Source: Naematelia aurantialba
Lineage: Eukaryota; Basidiomycota; Tremellomycetes; Tremellales; Naemateliaceae
Length of the DNA stretch: 64,000 nt
NCBI GenBank assembly: GCA_021527695.1
Contig: JAKFAO010000001.1
Span: 1,860,001 to 1,924,000, forward strand
Direction: 5' to 3'
Shown here: positions 1 through 10,715 of the stretch, one piece after another
Numbering within the stretch: the stretch's first letter is position 1
Layout of the letters: every line of letters begins with the position of its first letter
Notes under the pieces: generated by a model
What the model saw: the letters and a program-made list of their open reading frames with translations, nothing else
Databases searched by the model: none
Told to the model about the DNA's origin: nothing
Translations under genes and position numbers: made by a program

Positions 1-110
1 CCTCCGTTACAAGCTTTGTACCAGCCCGTTACTATGCTCGTATCTCCTCTCACGACCAGTCGCGTGGTCACCCGGTCACTCGATCCGGTCACTCGGTCAC
101 CTGAGCTCGA

Positions 111-892
111 TCACAAAGCTCTAGCAAGCTCGAACACCTTGGGAAGCGGCTCCTCATCGCCCCACCTCACTGATTTCCCCTGTGACCTTCGCGCGGCGCC
201 CCGACGGGCATCACGGGCGTCACGAGCGAGCGGGACCGAGTCGCGCTCGCCGTGGTGGCCCGGGGTGGCGGTCCCTAGATCCACCCCGATCCCGCCGTAC
301 ACGCTCTGGCCGGGGGGCTCGCTCGGCTGCGAATAGATGCTCGTCGTGAGTGCCATGCTGGTCCCGTCCCATCGACTCGTAGTGAACCCCCGGTGACCAC
401 CACCACCACCATCGCCGCCGCCGGCATCGCCCCAGGGAGGCCCAAAGTCCGGCATAGGACCCCCAAAGTCGGGCACGGGGATGCGGGACTTGCGGGACGG
501 CGAGTCGGCGTGGTCGTAGTCTGCGTATTCGAAGAGCGAAGAATCGTGATGGTGGTCCTGGCGCATCTCTGCGAACGAAGGGACAAGTGAGCGTAGGCCG
601 GGAACACGACCTGGAGCCGGAGCCGAACCGGGGCCTGAGCCTGAACCTGAACTTGAGCCTGAACCTGAACCTGAACCTGGGGCTGTCGCAGTGGTGGTTG
701 CGCTTGCACGGGATTCGCCGGTCGACTGAACATGCACGTTGGGTTCGGGGAACGACAGCGGAGGTAACGGGAACCACGGGACCTCCAAAGGCGAGACGCG
801 GCCAGGCGCCGAGATTGCTCGACCCGGCCCCCCACTCAAGTACGTGTCTGAGCCCCGAGCCGGGTATGAATCCGACTCGTCTTGGTCATACC

Positions 893-983
<91 letters not shown>

Positions 984-3034
984 ATGTCCGTGCTGTGTGA
1001 GTGGGGGCGACTCACCTCTCGCGCTGGCCGAGTACGCCGACTCTGTCGGTGCAGTGAAGAGGATTCTGGGGGCCGTCGTTTGAGGCGCATACGACTGGCC
1101 CCAGCCGAGATCCAGCTCGCCACCATGCTGCGCCGCGTCAACCTGCAGATGCGGCGGGCCAGCAAAGTCGACGCCGCCACGGCCAGGGCCCGACAAGGGA
1201 GAAGGACCACGCTCGACTCGGTGTCTATGTTCCTGGCCAAGAGGGGTGGGCGTTGTGAGGCTCCTCACGGCCACTGGCGGCGCATCAGGTAAGTTCGCAG
1301 GCCACGAAATGTCCTGCATGTTCGGCGGCGGCGCCATCGGGCCCGCACCGGAGCTGGAACCATACAGCGACTTGCGAGTGAATGTGGGGAACCGACCGGA
1401 CGATTGACGCATGTGCCCAAAGAAGGCCGGAACGGCACGGCTGAATCGTGACGATGCGCGCGACGCTCGTGAAGGTGCTGAGAATCGCGACTGGACCGGC
1501 CGAGGCTGGACTATGGACTTTTCGACCACGCCATCGTCGCTGTCCGATTTACCGTCGTTGGGACCAGACAACACGTCATTGCCATAGAACCAGCTTGATC
1601 GGAGCTCGCGCGTGCGATCCTGCCTCTTGCGCTTCAGGTAGGTCCGCACAGCAAACAGTACCAACGCAATCAGAGCGACGATGCCGAACAGGCCCCCGAC
1701 CACAGCACCGGCGGTCACGCCCTTACGGCTACCTTTGCTCGGCTGCTCGTCCTCGCCCGTCGAGGCGAGGGTCGTGCTGGGTGTAACTTGCGTGTAGAGT
1801 GGATCGCCACTGATAGCTGTCCTTGTACTTGGTATTGGGCTGGTTGAGTCTGGAAGGGCGGGGCTTGACAGTGGAGTGTCATCTTGTGCTTGTGTGCTTC
1901 CGACGGCTGAAGTATGTGTAGTGCTTGCATGCTGGATAGGCACAGGCACTATCGTGTTGGTCGACTCTACCGGAGAAATCGACGAGGTAGGACTTGTAGA
2001 TACTGGAGTCAATTGGGACGGCGTCGATACTTTTTCCAGTTGGGCCACCGGACTCGTACGACTTGAAAAAGTCGGCGAGGTTAACACACCATCACTACTG
2101 CTTCGTGGAGAGTCGTTGGCAAGCGGGATTGCTACGTATATCAGAGAATGCGACATTGGCGCACTCACTAAATGTGCTCGTAGATACACCTGTCGAATGT
2201 TCATGGCCCACTGCTTGATCACTGGTTGTGATCCCAATCCGGAATGGGGCGGAAGGAGCGCTGAACGACGCCGAAGATGATATGGAAGAAGACGTCGATG
2301 TCACTGTCGGGCTCGGCGTGATAGTCGTCGAACTAGGGGTATAGGTGCTGGAAGATGGTTGGCAGGTCGCGTACAGTGTCGAAGTGGGGATTGTCACAGT
2401 AGAAGAGGAGGATGACGTGTATTCACTGGTGATCCACGAGGTACTGGCTGTCGGAGTCGATGTGAAGTAACTGGTAAGAGTAGTATACGATACACAGCCT
2501 GCGCTGCTCTCCGCTCCCGAACCTGAATGATCGTGATCACGGACCGCGAGTCGACTCCGGCTGTGAGCAGACTGGTGATCTGACGCTTGACCCGATGGCG
2601 TCGGGGTCTCTACCGCAGACTTCGAGATGCTTGTAGGCGACACAAAAGTGCTCGTGCTAGATGCGGAAGTATCGAATGAGAGGTTGCCGCGGTTCGTAGA
2701 GGCATCAGGACTTGCAATCTCCTTTGCCAGCACTTTGCCAGCATCCGCAGCGCTGGTAGAACGAGCCGTACTCGAGACTGACTGGGAACTGCTATCACCA
2801 CTGGTGACCGCGCTCGATGGTGACTCGTCACTCGAAGCAAACAGCTCTTGTGCAACAGGAGAGATGCACGATGTCGACAATGATGTCGAAGTCGGCGGTG
2901 TGCCCGTGAGGACGGTAGAGAACGAAGTTGTGAGGGTCATGTATGACCATGTTCTGCAGAGGTCAGACTTTCCCTAGCTCCGCAACTTACGTAGAAGTGG
3001 TATAGAGAGTCGACGTTGGCGTCGGGTCACACAT
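111..3034 (-). CDS. Ser/Thr-rich single-pass membrane protein with His-Glu repeat tail
   Basis: The predicted protein has a long Ser/Thr-rich, probably extracellular and O-glycosylated N-terminal half, one membrane segment (GGLFGIVALIALVLFAV, about 1645-1720), a basic stop-transfer stretch (YLKRKRQ) and a disordered cytoplasmic tail of roughly 500 residues. This is the architecture of fungal cell-wall stress sensors and Mid2/Wsc-like anchors, but no cysteine-rich WSC domain was seen. Introns are predicted at 2954-2990 and 2132-2168 (37 nt each); both splice in frame. The tail holds about 15 consecutive His-Glu dipeptides and a Gly-Ser-rich stretch. The first Met I can place (3034) gives no signal peptide, so a further 5' exon is likely missing. 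The C-terminal stop at 111 is clear. Function is unknown; wall sensing is an inference from layout only. Confidence 0.65.
891..985. repeat. Hexanucleotide repeat (TTCGTG)n
   Basis: About 15 near-perfect copies of TTCGTG lie inside the membrane-protein gene. On the coding (minus) strand they encode alternating His and Glu. The unit has no stop in any of the six frames, which produces spurious long ORFs on both strands here. Confidence 0.95.
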
Positions 3035-3391
3035 CCTATGGCTCGACGTGTCAAACGCAAAGCACAGACCGAAACAACGAGCGGTCAGTTGGTGAAGAGG
3101 TCAGTGGACAAAGGGTCAGCTTTCTCGGGATGGTCAGATGGGAGTACGAGGGCAGACACCACCCATGCTCATCGCTCTGGACGTTTGAAAGGAGAACTTG
3201 GGGTAATGGGACCACTCGACAAAGGAACCAAAGGATGCTTCACTGCGAACACGGGGTGATCAGTCTGTCCAAGGGGCTTTCTGCCTTTAGAGGTGCGGGA
3301 TTACAGGGCGCGGTTGTGAAGAAATAATACCATGCAGATGTTGTCAAGTCTCTTTACCTCTATAATGCCCTCGTTCAGCTCAGCTCCGTTA
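3035..3391. other. Intergenic, no gene seen
   Basis: The stretch lies upstream of the membrane-protein gene and downstream of the transporter stop codon. It may contain an unrecognised first exon of the membrane-protein gene. No conserved coding stretch was recognised. Confidence 0.5.
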
Positions 3392-5260
3392 TCACTTGCT
3401 CGCGTTCTTGTATGCCATCAAACCAGTCAAAGCCAGAGCATACCCTGACGAGTTCAGTACTTGCGTTGGTTGACGGGTACGCACCGAAAATCTGCACAGG
3501 AGTGATCTTGCTGCCGAAGAAGAGACAGCTTGCACTGATAAGAAGAATGTCCTGCGCATGTCAGCATGTACACGACCGTCACTCACCTTGAAAACTCCAG
3601 CAAGTGTTAAAACCAGGCCCCCTGCCGCGCTGATCAGGAAGACGGCCGCAATGTTCAACCCAAAAGCCACTCCTGCATTTGTCAAGAGGACCAAAGGTCC
3701 TATTCGAGCGAGCTCCCGAAACGGAGCCAACCCTTCCGTGAAAGGAATGAAACACGCATTGATGAGAGAGCAGACCTATTGACTTAGCTTGACCAGAGGA
3801 ATCCGGGGATGGTTCCCGACACGTACGGGAGCATAATAGTGCAGACTACATAATGGGTCCATCTGAGGACATCAGCAATGTAGGATTTCAGACGCGAAGC
3901 CCTATGCACCAGGTGGAGAGATTGAGGGGCAGTTATGACCAAGGTGAAAGGCAATCAAATGGAACAAGCTGGTGGAGGACAGCATGCATAAAACGTACCT
4001 TGAAGCCTTGCAGCAAGATCTGGATCATCACCAGTCGACTGTATCGCATGAGCTGACATCGTAGCAGAACCCGTCAACCTACGAGGATTCAAACTATCAT
4101 CGTCAGCTTCGTCTTGAAAAGTCAGTTGGGTCACTCACCATGACCGCAGCAGTCTGGCAGAGGAACCCAAACATCTCGAAGTGTAGTTCGCCGTACGCGG
4201 CTGAGATCCATGAGCTTCGGCGCGAATATGGACAGCGCAAGCTCACCCAGTGCGCAGCCGGTGGAGATAAGCTAGTTGCGTCAGTGGTGTGGTATATTGG
4301 GTCATCGACTCACGATGACGATGAGGATGAGTTTCTGATTGAGTTGTTGAATTTTGAAAATGGCCGAAATGAGAAGGATTGCTACCGGGGTGAAGGCCTG
4401 TTAGAGTCAGCGGGTGGGCCGAGATCTGTAGAAGCATATCACCTTGAGCATTTGGATAAACGACACGCTCAGACTGGGGGATTAGTTTCGCAGGTCATTT
4501 CTCTGACGTGAGCTGACCTGAGATACGCCGTGTTACTGAGTATCAAACTCCCGGAGAATAGGATACCGATAGGGACTATCGATTTGAAATAGATTTCTCG
4601 CTATGATCATGAGCTGGCGGTTCGGCATGGCTATGTCACTACTGACCGTCATGTGAATTGTATCCAGACCGTCCATCAGATTTGTAGTTGCCCTAAGAAC
4701 ACGTGTGCCGATAGCCTGTTATATGAGCTTGTACTTGATTCTGTCGTGCAAGATAGCTCACAGCGCATCCGAGGTGGTACGAAGTGCTAAACGGTCAGCT
4801 GAGCCACGCCTGCGTCTTCCTACTAACATGAAGACAGGCTAATACGTCAGTGCTGTCACTGGGGTCATTGGGTAACATACATAAGGGAATTTAAGAGTGG
4901 AATAGAGGTATTCTACCCATGTCAGCTCTTGAATCACACGATTCCGAGATGAAAACCGCACTGTTGTAGAGAATGACAGCTGAGGACAGGGCAATCCAGA
5001 TTGGAACTGCGACCATCAGTATTGCCATCACGCCAAGTCGAACATTTCACGCACTGATCATAGCGGCGCTCAGAGCTGGTTTGCGAGCCTGCTTTGAGTC
5101 GTCTGGGAGGTTGGGGGAGATCTCGATACTCTTTCGCGCGGCATTGAACTGTCATGAGTGCGTGCGAGCTGCAGAACAGACGTACTGACAGATCGCCCTT
5201 CTCCTTGTCATACCCCAATCCATTGGGGTGAGTGTCCTTCTCTGATTGACTGAGTGCCAT
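3392..5260 (-). CDS. Triose-phosphate-transporter-family (TPT/DUF250) sugar-phosphate translocator
   Basis: Joining about 18 short exons gives a continuous TPT-family protein with about ten membrane helices, expected in the Golgi/ER or another endomembrane. Family landmarks appear in order: ALSSAVILYNKYLYSTLKFP, LSVSFIQMLKAFTPVAILL, ALAAYGELHFEMFGFLCQ, RLVMIQILLQG, DPLCSLHYYAPVC, GPLVLLTNAGVAFGLNIAAV, GGLVLTLAGVFKDILLIS and a C-terminal YALALTGLMAYKNASK. The start at 5260 (MALSQSEKD) is the first Met in frame with the first exon (5186-5260). Introns are 35-100 nt, for example 3552-3586 (35 nt, with CTGAC before the acceptor). Two exons, 4828-4838 and 4083-4093, are only 11 nt long. The substrate cannot be read from sequence. 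The gene is divergent from dUTPase with 404 bp between the starts. Confidence 0.9.
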
Positions 5261-5664
5261 GTTGCCTCGCCGCGGGGTGCCCTGGGTCAAGTTGGGGGAG
5301 TAGTGCTGTGCGGAGCGGGGTGGAGAGGCGTTGCCATTCAAGCGGTCAGAGTGCGAGGGGAGAAGAGGGGGGGGTGTAGGCATTTCGTCACGGCGATATA
5401 TAGGAATTGGCTGTCTTGCGGAGCTCTCCTCAGCCAGACAGATTGAGAGAGAGCGAGGGGGAGAGAGCGAGAAGAGGATGAGAGAATCGGTGAGGAGCAA
5501 TGTTCCCAGCCTTTTTTTGCCTGGAACCTTACCGGGTCCGTCTAGTTGACCGAGGCTCTCCACGTGGCAACGACACGTGCCTGACCCAACGCGTCCCACG
5601 CGCCGCCGCTTTTGACTTCTTTTGCGACTTTCGTCTTCCAGCCACAGGACACCAATATACGAGC
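5261..5664. promoter_or_regulatory. Divergent intergenic region (transporter / dUTPase)
   Basis: A 404-bp interval between two outward-facing starts. It holds a purine-rich GAGA-type stretch near 5440-5480, a CACGTG at about 5573 and an ACGCGT at 5589-5594. No coding potential was recognised. Confidence 0.6.
5589..5594. promoter_or_regulatory. ACGCGT (MCB-like) box upstream of dUTPase
   Basis: A perfect ACGCGT lies 71 bp upstream of the dUTPase ATG. In yeasts this is the MluI cell-cycle box bound by MBF at G1/S genes, and dUTPase is a classical S-phase gene. The hexamer also occurs elsewhere in the window, so position and gene identity are the only support. Confidence 0.4.
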
Positions 5665-7025
5665 ATGTCGGCAGGCAAGGTGCGTAGCCAGTATTGATCT
5701 GCCATCTCCCACACACTCGGGACTCGTTCCGAATCCTGGCCATCGTATCATATGAAGCAAGGCGTCAACTGGACGCTGATGCGAGCTAGGCATACGATGA
5801 CCTCGCCGTGGAGCTGGAGGTCAAGCTCCTCTCTGAGAAAGGGACGATGCCGACCCTTGGCTCCGACTTCGCAGCGGGAATGGATCTCTACGCCGCGGCG
5901 CACACTATGATTCCAGCGCGGGGGAGGGCTCTTGTAGACCTACAGCTGTCGCTTGCGATACCAAAAGGACACTATGGACGTGTCGCCCCGAGGAGTGGAC
6001 TGGGTGCGTCTGCGTCTATGGCCTGTCGCTCTCTCCCTTTGTCTCCCGTGACGTCTGGTATTGTCCTCTCTGTATAGTGTCTCTCGTGTCCCTTCTGCCG
6101 TCTGCCGTCTGCCGTCTGCCTTCGCCCTCAATTCTCTCCTTCCATCTCCTCTCTCCTCTCTCCTCTCTCCTCTCTCTTCTCTCCTCTCTCCTCTCTCCTC
6201 TCTCCTCTCTCCTCTCTCCTCTCTCCTCTCTCTTCTCTCTTCTCTCTTCTCTCTTCTCGCTGTTCTCCTTTCTCTTCTCTCTTCTCTCTTCTCTCGTCTC
6301 TCATTTCGTCCCCTACTGAAGCGGTGGTACGAGTAATCGAGTTGCTAGACTTACGAGACAGCCACGAAGCACGGGATCCAGACCGGCGCGGGCGTCATAG
6401 ACGCAGACTATCGCGGGCCAGTGATGGTCTTGCTTTTCAACCATTCAGACACCGACTTTGAGGGTATGTCAATCTGCTGTAGACGTCACCATGCCTTCTC
6501 TTCCAGGCTGACTTGCCTGCATCCCGCATCGTTGCATCCGCTGACAGCTCTAGTCAACCCCAAAGACCGGATCGCTCAGTTGATTTTGGAACGGATATCA
6601 GTCCCTCGTCTAAGACAAGTGGAGGTGAGCTGCGCAAAACTCTCTATCACCTACCCAATCACAACACCTCACCAAGCACACCATTCAACCATACACGCAA
6701 CTATATCGCCATCCAACCACACCTCCATCCGATCTCACCGCCACCCAACCATACCGCCAACTCATCTACACTACCGCCCCAGCTGCCACTCCAGCCCGGG
6801 CCACTCAGACCTCCCTGATCGCTTACGTCTCTCTCCACGGTAATGGTCTGATCCAAGCAGATACTGGACGAGACGGTTCGCGGTGCCGGTGGGCTTGGCT
6901 CGACGGGCGGTTTTGGCTCGGTCCAGGTGGTCCACGCGGCGCAGGATGAGCAGCAGCAAGAGCAGCAGGCAAAAAAACAAAAGCTCGAGAATGGGGATAG
7001 CAAGGTCACTGCCCTTGCATCCTAA
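5665..7025 (+). CDS. dUTP diphosphatase (dUTPase)
   Basis: This enzyme hydrolyses dUTP to dUMP and diphosphate, keeping uracil out of DNA and supplying dUMP for thymidylate synthesis; it is expected in nucleus and cytosol as a homotrimer. All five trimeric-dUTPase motifs are present across the exons: AAGMDLYAA (1), APRSGL (2), [11 protein letters not shown] (3, with the catalytic Asp region), DRIAQLIL (4) and the Gly-rich [14 protein letters not shown] (5, the nucleotide lid). Predicted exons are 5665-5679, 5790-6003, 6362-6463, 6554-6624 and 6861-7025, all in frame. The first exon codes only MSAGK. The intron between motifs 2 and 3 (6004-6361) is stretched by a CT-rich microsatellite. The C-terminus after motif 5 is a Gln/Lys-rich tail. 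Confidence 0.95.
6140..6300. repeat. CT-rich microsatellite (TCTCCTC-type) inside a dUTPase intron
   Basis: About 160 bp of nearly uninterrupted CTCTCCTCT/TTCTCTCT lie in the 358-nt dUTPase intron and are pyrimidine-rich on the sense strand. Confidence 0.95.
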
Positions 7026-7045
7026 ACATCCCGAGCCTTCTAAAC

Positions 7046-7094
7046 ATCCTAAGCATCCTAAGCATCCTAAGCATCCTAAGATCCTAAGCATTGG
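7046..7094. repeat. Short tandem repeat, unit CCTAAGCAT
   Basis: About five imperfect 9-nt copies begin about 20 bp after the dUTPase stop codon, in the 3' untranslated or intergenic region. Confidence 0.85.
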
Positions 7095-7874
7095 TGCACC
7101 AGTGTGCTTTGTTCGTCAGATCGGTTCGACGATTGGGTGTTGTCCATCAACAGCATAACATGCATGGAACGCATCTGCCTGTTTTGCGCGTAAACCGTGT
7201 CGTTCTTCCGCCCACAAACACAGTACATACTAGTAGGTAGCTGCCACTGCCTCGGCATCGCGAATCGCCCATGACGTCATTCCCGTTCCTAGGTGACTAC
7301 TCTTGTTTGGTCTATTGTGGCTGACATTGTTTCCTTGTTCGTGTGATGTCAGCGAGTCTGTTGCAGCTCCATTAGTCAGCAAGTGGATGGATGGTCTGGA
7401 GTATCCGTAGGATGACTCCAATGCCCTGCGTGTCTACTGAACCAAGGATCCGTCGCGGTCGAGCTCGATGCACGAGGCTACAACTATGTATACATACAGC
7501 TACTCAGATCTACTATTTAGTATCTAGTATACGGTATCTATCACTCGACGTCTATATCGTGATATCGTCAAGTCATATCAGCCGAAACAAGGCGGACGCA
7601 AGTCGCGAGATGCATCTTGCGTCTTGCGTCTATCGTCCTTGATATTGTACTTGCCCGCCGTCTCGCCGACGGGAGTCCTTGCTGGCACGCTCGGAAGCAC
7701 TAGCTCGACGACGGTGGGTATGTTGAGGCGAGTCGGCCTCGCAAAAACGTCTCCATTGGGCCACCCAAGCCCGCCGTGCCTTTGACCACGCCTCCAGACA
7801 GGCTTCCACACGTGCGGGACTGCAGCTTCTACTCGCCCAGATTCCGAACCAGACGTATCCCTTTCCACCCGCCT
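7095..7874. other. Intergenic, no gene seen
   Basis: The region between the dUTPase and Rab18 3' ends. Open frames here are short and match nothing recognised. It presumably holds both terminator/UTR regions. Confidence 0.5.
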
Positions 7875-9019
7875 CTAACAGCTGCATCCCGAACCCCATC
7901 CCGCCTCCTCGTCGTCCAGTACTACTACCTCCTGCCTCTTTGTGCTCTTGGCCTGTACCTTTGACCAGAGCCGTGGCTCGTCGAGGATCTGCCCATCAGC
8001 CCCGTCTCTCGTCCCAATTTCATCCAGTCGATCCTACTGCAAACTCCTCCCTCTCCTTCTTCGCTCCTTGTCCCGCGATTCCCGCGCGGGTCCCAGCTGG
8101 ATATTTTTTGGTAGCTAAACACTCACTCTCGCGACCAGCTCTTTGAACGCCTCCTCCACTCCCACCTTTGTCTTTGCAGAACATTCTATCTATCAGCCGC
8201 CTCCCCCCACTGGACGTACCGATAAACAGCGTGCCCATGCGCTCTGCGAACGCTCCTCCCTCTTCTGCTGATACTTGGCGCGAAAACTCCTTGTCCACCT
8301 TGTTCCCGACGACCATCTTGACGACCCCCTCGGAGCAGTATGTGTCGATCTCCTTGAACCATTTCAGTAGCTCGTCGAATGTCGCGCGCGACGTCGTGTC
8401 GTACACTACGGGGTTTAGCGCGTGCAAATCATCCCCCATTTCCGCGAGGACCGCCTCCGGGTCCGAATCTGGAGATTCTGCAATACGATGACATGCAGAG
8501 GACACGAAAACTAACCGAGGACGACACCCTGCGCACCACGGTAGTAGCTCGACGTGAGTGTTCGAAACCGTTCCTGGCCCGCCGTATCCTGCGACTCTGT
8601 CAGTACCGACAAGTGAGGAGAGGGACGGCCGAGGCGAGACGGCGAAGCCGCCAACTCCGCAAGGGAGCGAAGAGGAGGCGAAACGGCGGTCGCTGCGATG
8701 CAGCCAAGAGAGCAGCCAAGAGACGACGGCACACCAGCAACACCTGCTTCGGCGCCTTGAGTCAGCGGTGTGAGAAGCCTCACCCATATTGACAGCCGGT
8801 ACTTGCGCCCATCTAGCTCTATGCTCTTGACTTTAAAGTCGACGCCGATCGTTGCTGCCGTCTCCTCTTCCGAGATAAAGTCGTCATCGGTGAACCGTAG
8901 GAGTAGGGACGATTTGCCTATTCCATCAACACGATTCTACCGGCAGGCAAGAGGGCGCACGCACCGACGCTGGAGTTGCCGATGAGAAGCAGCTTCAAAT
9001 TGGATGGAAGGTCCGGCAT
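7875..9019 (-). CDS. Rab18-type small GTPase
   Basis: A Ras-superfamily membrane-traffic GTPase, in other organisms linked to ER and lipid droplets. The exons carry all G motifs in order: P-loop GNSSVGKSS (split by the intron 8918-8964), effector region TAATIGVDFKVK, DTAGQERFRTLTSSYYRG, the Rab-type YDTTSRATFDELLKWF, GNKVDKE (G4, NKxD) and ECSAKTKVGVEEAFKELV (G5). The start at 9019 (MPDLPSNLKLLLIG) directly precedes the P-loop. The last exon, read in the frame giving EEAGWGSGCSC and a stop at 7875, ends in a CxC prenylation signal, which supports the C-terminus. SYYRGAQGV and the DTT switch context point to Rab18 rather than Rab1/8. It is divergent from the hypothetical gene at 9679. Confidence 0.92.
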
Positions 9020-9678
9020 GATACAGAATAACAAGAACGAGGTGTTGATAGCGAGCTTATTATTGCGAGTGAGGAGCGGGACCAATTGGCTTTCTTACTA
9101 ATCCCAGAGAATTCTAGTCCTACTAACAAATCCTAGTTGTAATACCGCGTCATCCTGATTCTTGCCCAGATCTTCTAATCCAGGTGTAGCTGTACGAGTA
9201 TGTCAGGATGTCAGTGGAGGATACCAAAATGTACGCAGCTGGGAAGTTTATCGCGATTCAAGAACGTTCGTGTATAGCCTGTCAAGCAGTGTCCACAATC
9301 CAGCATCGGTAGGAGCGGGAACAGGAGCAGGGGCACGGGCACGGGCACGAGTAAGCGTGCACCACCAGAGACGGGTTTGCACATATATGGGGCTTATCTT
9401 GGTGGAAGACGGGTACGTCATGGAGTGATCGAACCTGTCCAGGGGTCTTCTTGGAAGGGAGGTCGAGTCGAATTGTCATGTAAGACGAATATAAAGGGAA
9501 GGCATCGGGTTATAAGGCAGTACCAGCCTCTCGCCACTTTGTATACCACCTCGACCGACTGCCCGACTTTACTATCGTTCTTGCCTCCCCTGCCTGACGC
9601 GCTCACCGCTGACGGGTCTGCATATCACGTGTGTTGAGAGAGGTGGTGCCGAGTGAGTCGGCTTACGGGAGACCTCCG
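9020..9678. other. Divergent intergenic region (Rab18 / hypothetical)
   Basis: Contains a short GGGCAC/GGAGCA-type repeat near 9300-9355. No coding exon was recognised. Confidence 0.5.
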
Positions 9679-10551
9679 ATGCACACGAGCGAGGTGGCCA
9701 CCAAGCCGAGAATGCGCCGCCGCTTGAGTCTGCCTTTGCGTCAGACGAGTGGCACGAGTCCTCGGGCGCTCCCGCGCGAGCTGTCTTCGGGCGAAATGAA
9801 CCAGATCCCCTCTCGCCCCTCCCGTGCTCGTCCTCGCGCGCTGTCTGGAAGTGCGGGTCAGGCTCCCTCTCGTCACCGTCGCACTCGCAGTAGCTCGCAG
9901 TCCCAGTCGCAGTCACGACTGACGTCTCCGCGCTCTCGACTACGCGACCTGGCGCCGACAGACACCTCCCCGCCCAGTTCCTTCTTGTACGATTCTCGTA
10001 CCCCGACGCAAGCGACACGCTTCCGCCTGAACCTCGGTCCGGACACCACTGAGCGTTTGCCGGCCGACTCTGGCACGCAGGCTCTGCACACAAGCACAAA
10101 CGTCCGAGCACAGACGCTGACACAGCTAACAGAGCTAACACAGCAGCCCCGCCCGCGCCGCCCGCCGCTGATACAGCAGATGTTCAACGCGTGGAGAGAC
10201 GAGATTGACCAATTCCGCGACATGGCCCTGCCTGCCAGGGATGGTGATCTCAACTTTGTAATTGCCAAGCCTGCAGACGGCTCTGGTTGGATCAGATGTC
10301 ACTCTGTGCCGCTCGTCGAGTCCCCGATCGATCCGGCAATGCAAAGGAATGACGGGTGGCCAGCCCAAGGTCACGACATGGGCCCGCAGACGTTGCTGCC
10401 GACCCCCGGGAGTGACGATGCGAGAGTGTCTCTCTTCTCTCAGATGAATGATAGTCCGACTTGTTCGGAAGATGAGCCCGAGGGTGCAGTGACAGACGCT
10501 CTAGGCTCGATGGTTTCCCCTATTGACCTCGAGTACGTGTCCAGCGCTTAG
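9679..10551 (+). CDS. Hypothetical Ser/Arg-rich protein
   Basis: A single uninterrupted frame of about 290 codons starting at MHTSEVATKPRMRRR. The protein is mostly disordered: basic and Ser/Arg/Gln-rich in the first half (RRTRSSSQSQSQSR), followed by a more ordered segment around RPPLIQQMFNAWRDEIDQF and an acidic C-terminal part (SEDEPEG) ending DLEYVSSA. No domain is recognised. An intronless gene of this length is unusual beside its intron-rich neighbours, so it may be incomplete. Antisense frames across it are shorter and lower in quality. It could be a nuclear or regulatory protein, but no function is claimed. Confidence 0.55.
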   Translation: MHTSEVATKPRMRRRLSLPLRQTSGTSPRALPRELSSGEMNQIPSRPSRARPRALSGSAGQAPSRHRRTRSSSQSQSQSRLTSPRSRLRDLAPTDTSPPSSFLYDSRTPTQATRFRLNLGPDTTERLPADSGTQALHTSTNVRAQTLTQLTELTQQPRPRRPPLIQQMFNAWRDEIDQFRDMALPARDGDLNFVIAKPADGSGWIRCHSVPLVESPIDPAMQRNDGWPAQGHDMGPQTLLPTPGSDDARVSLFSQMNDSPTCSEDEPEGAVTDALGSMVSPIDLEYVSSA

Positions 10552-10715
10552 GATACGCACTAGGGCGCAACAATGGTAGACCGAGGCCGACCTCATGGAC
10601 TCGTCGGGCTCGGCCGAGCTCGTCAGATTCGTTTGAACTTTTGCGTAGATTGTGGAAGTCTGTAGACGTCTGTTACATCTTGTGTGTATTCTTGGTCCAT
10701 CTTGTATAGTGTCCG

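Noticed and set aside
587..1292. Several overlapping open frames on both strands (dipeptide repeats Arg-Val, Cys-Ser, Phe-Val, Thr-Asn)
   Set aside because: They are by-products of the TTCGTG repeat, which has no stops in any frame. Only the His-Glu frame continues into a protein with a membrane segment.
7578..7899. Minus-strand frames resembling a small protein upstream of Rab18's stop
   Set aside because: The same DNA read in another frame gives the Rab18 C-terminus with a CSC prenylation motif, which fits the family.
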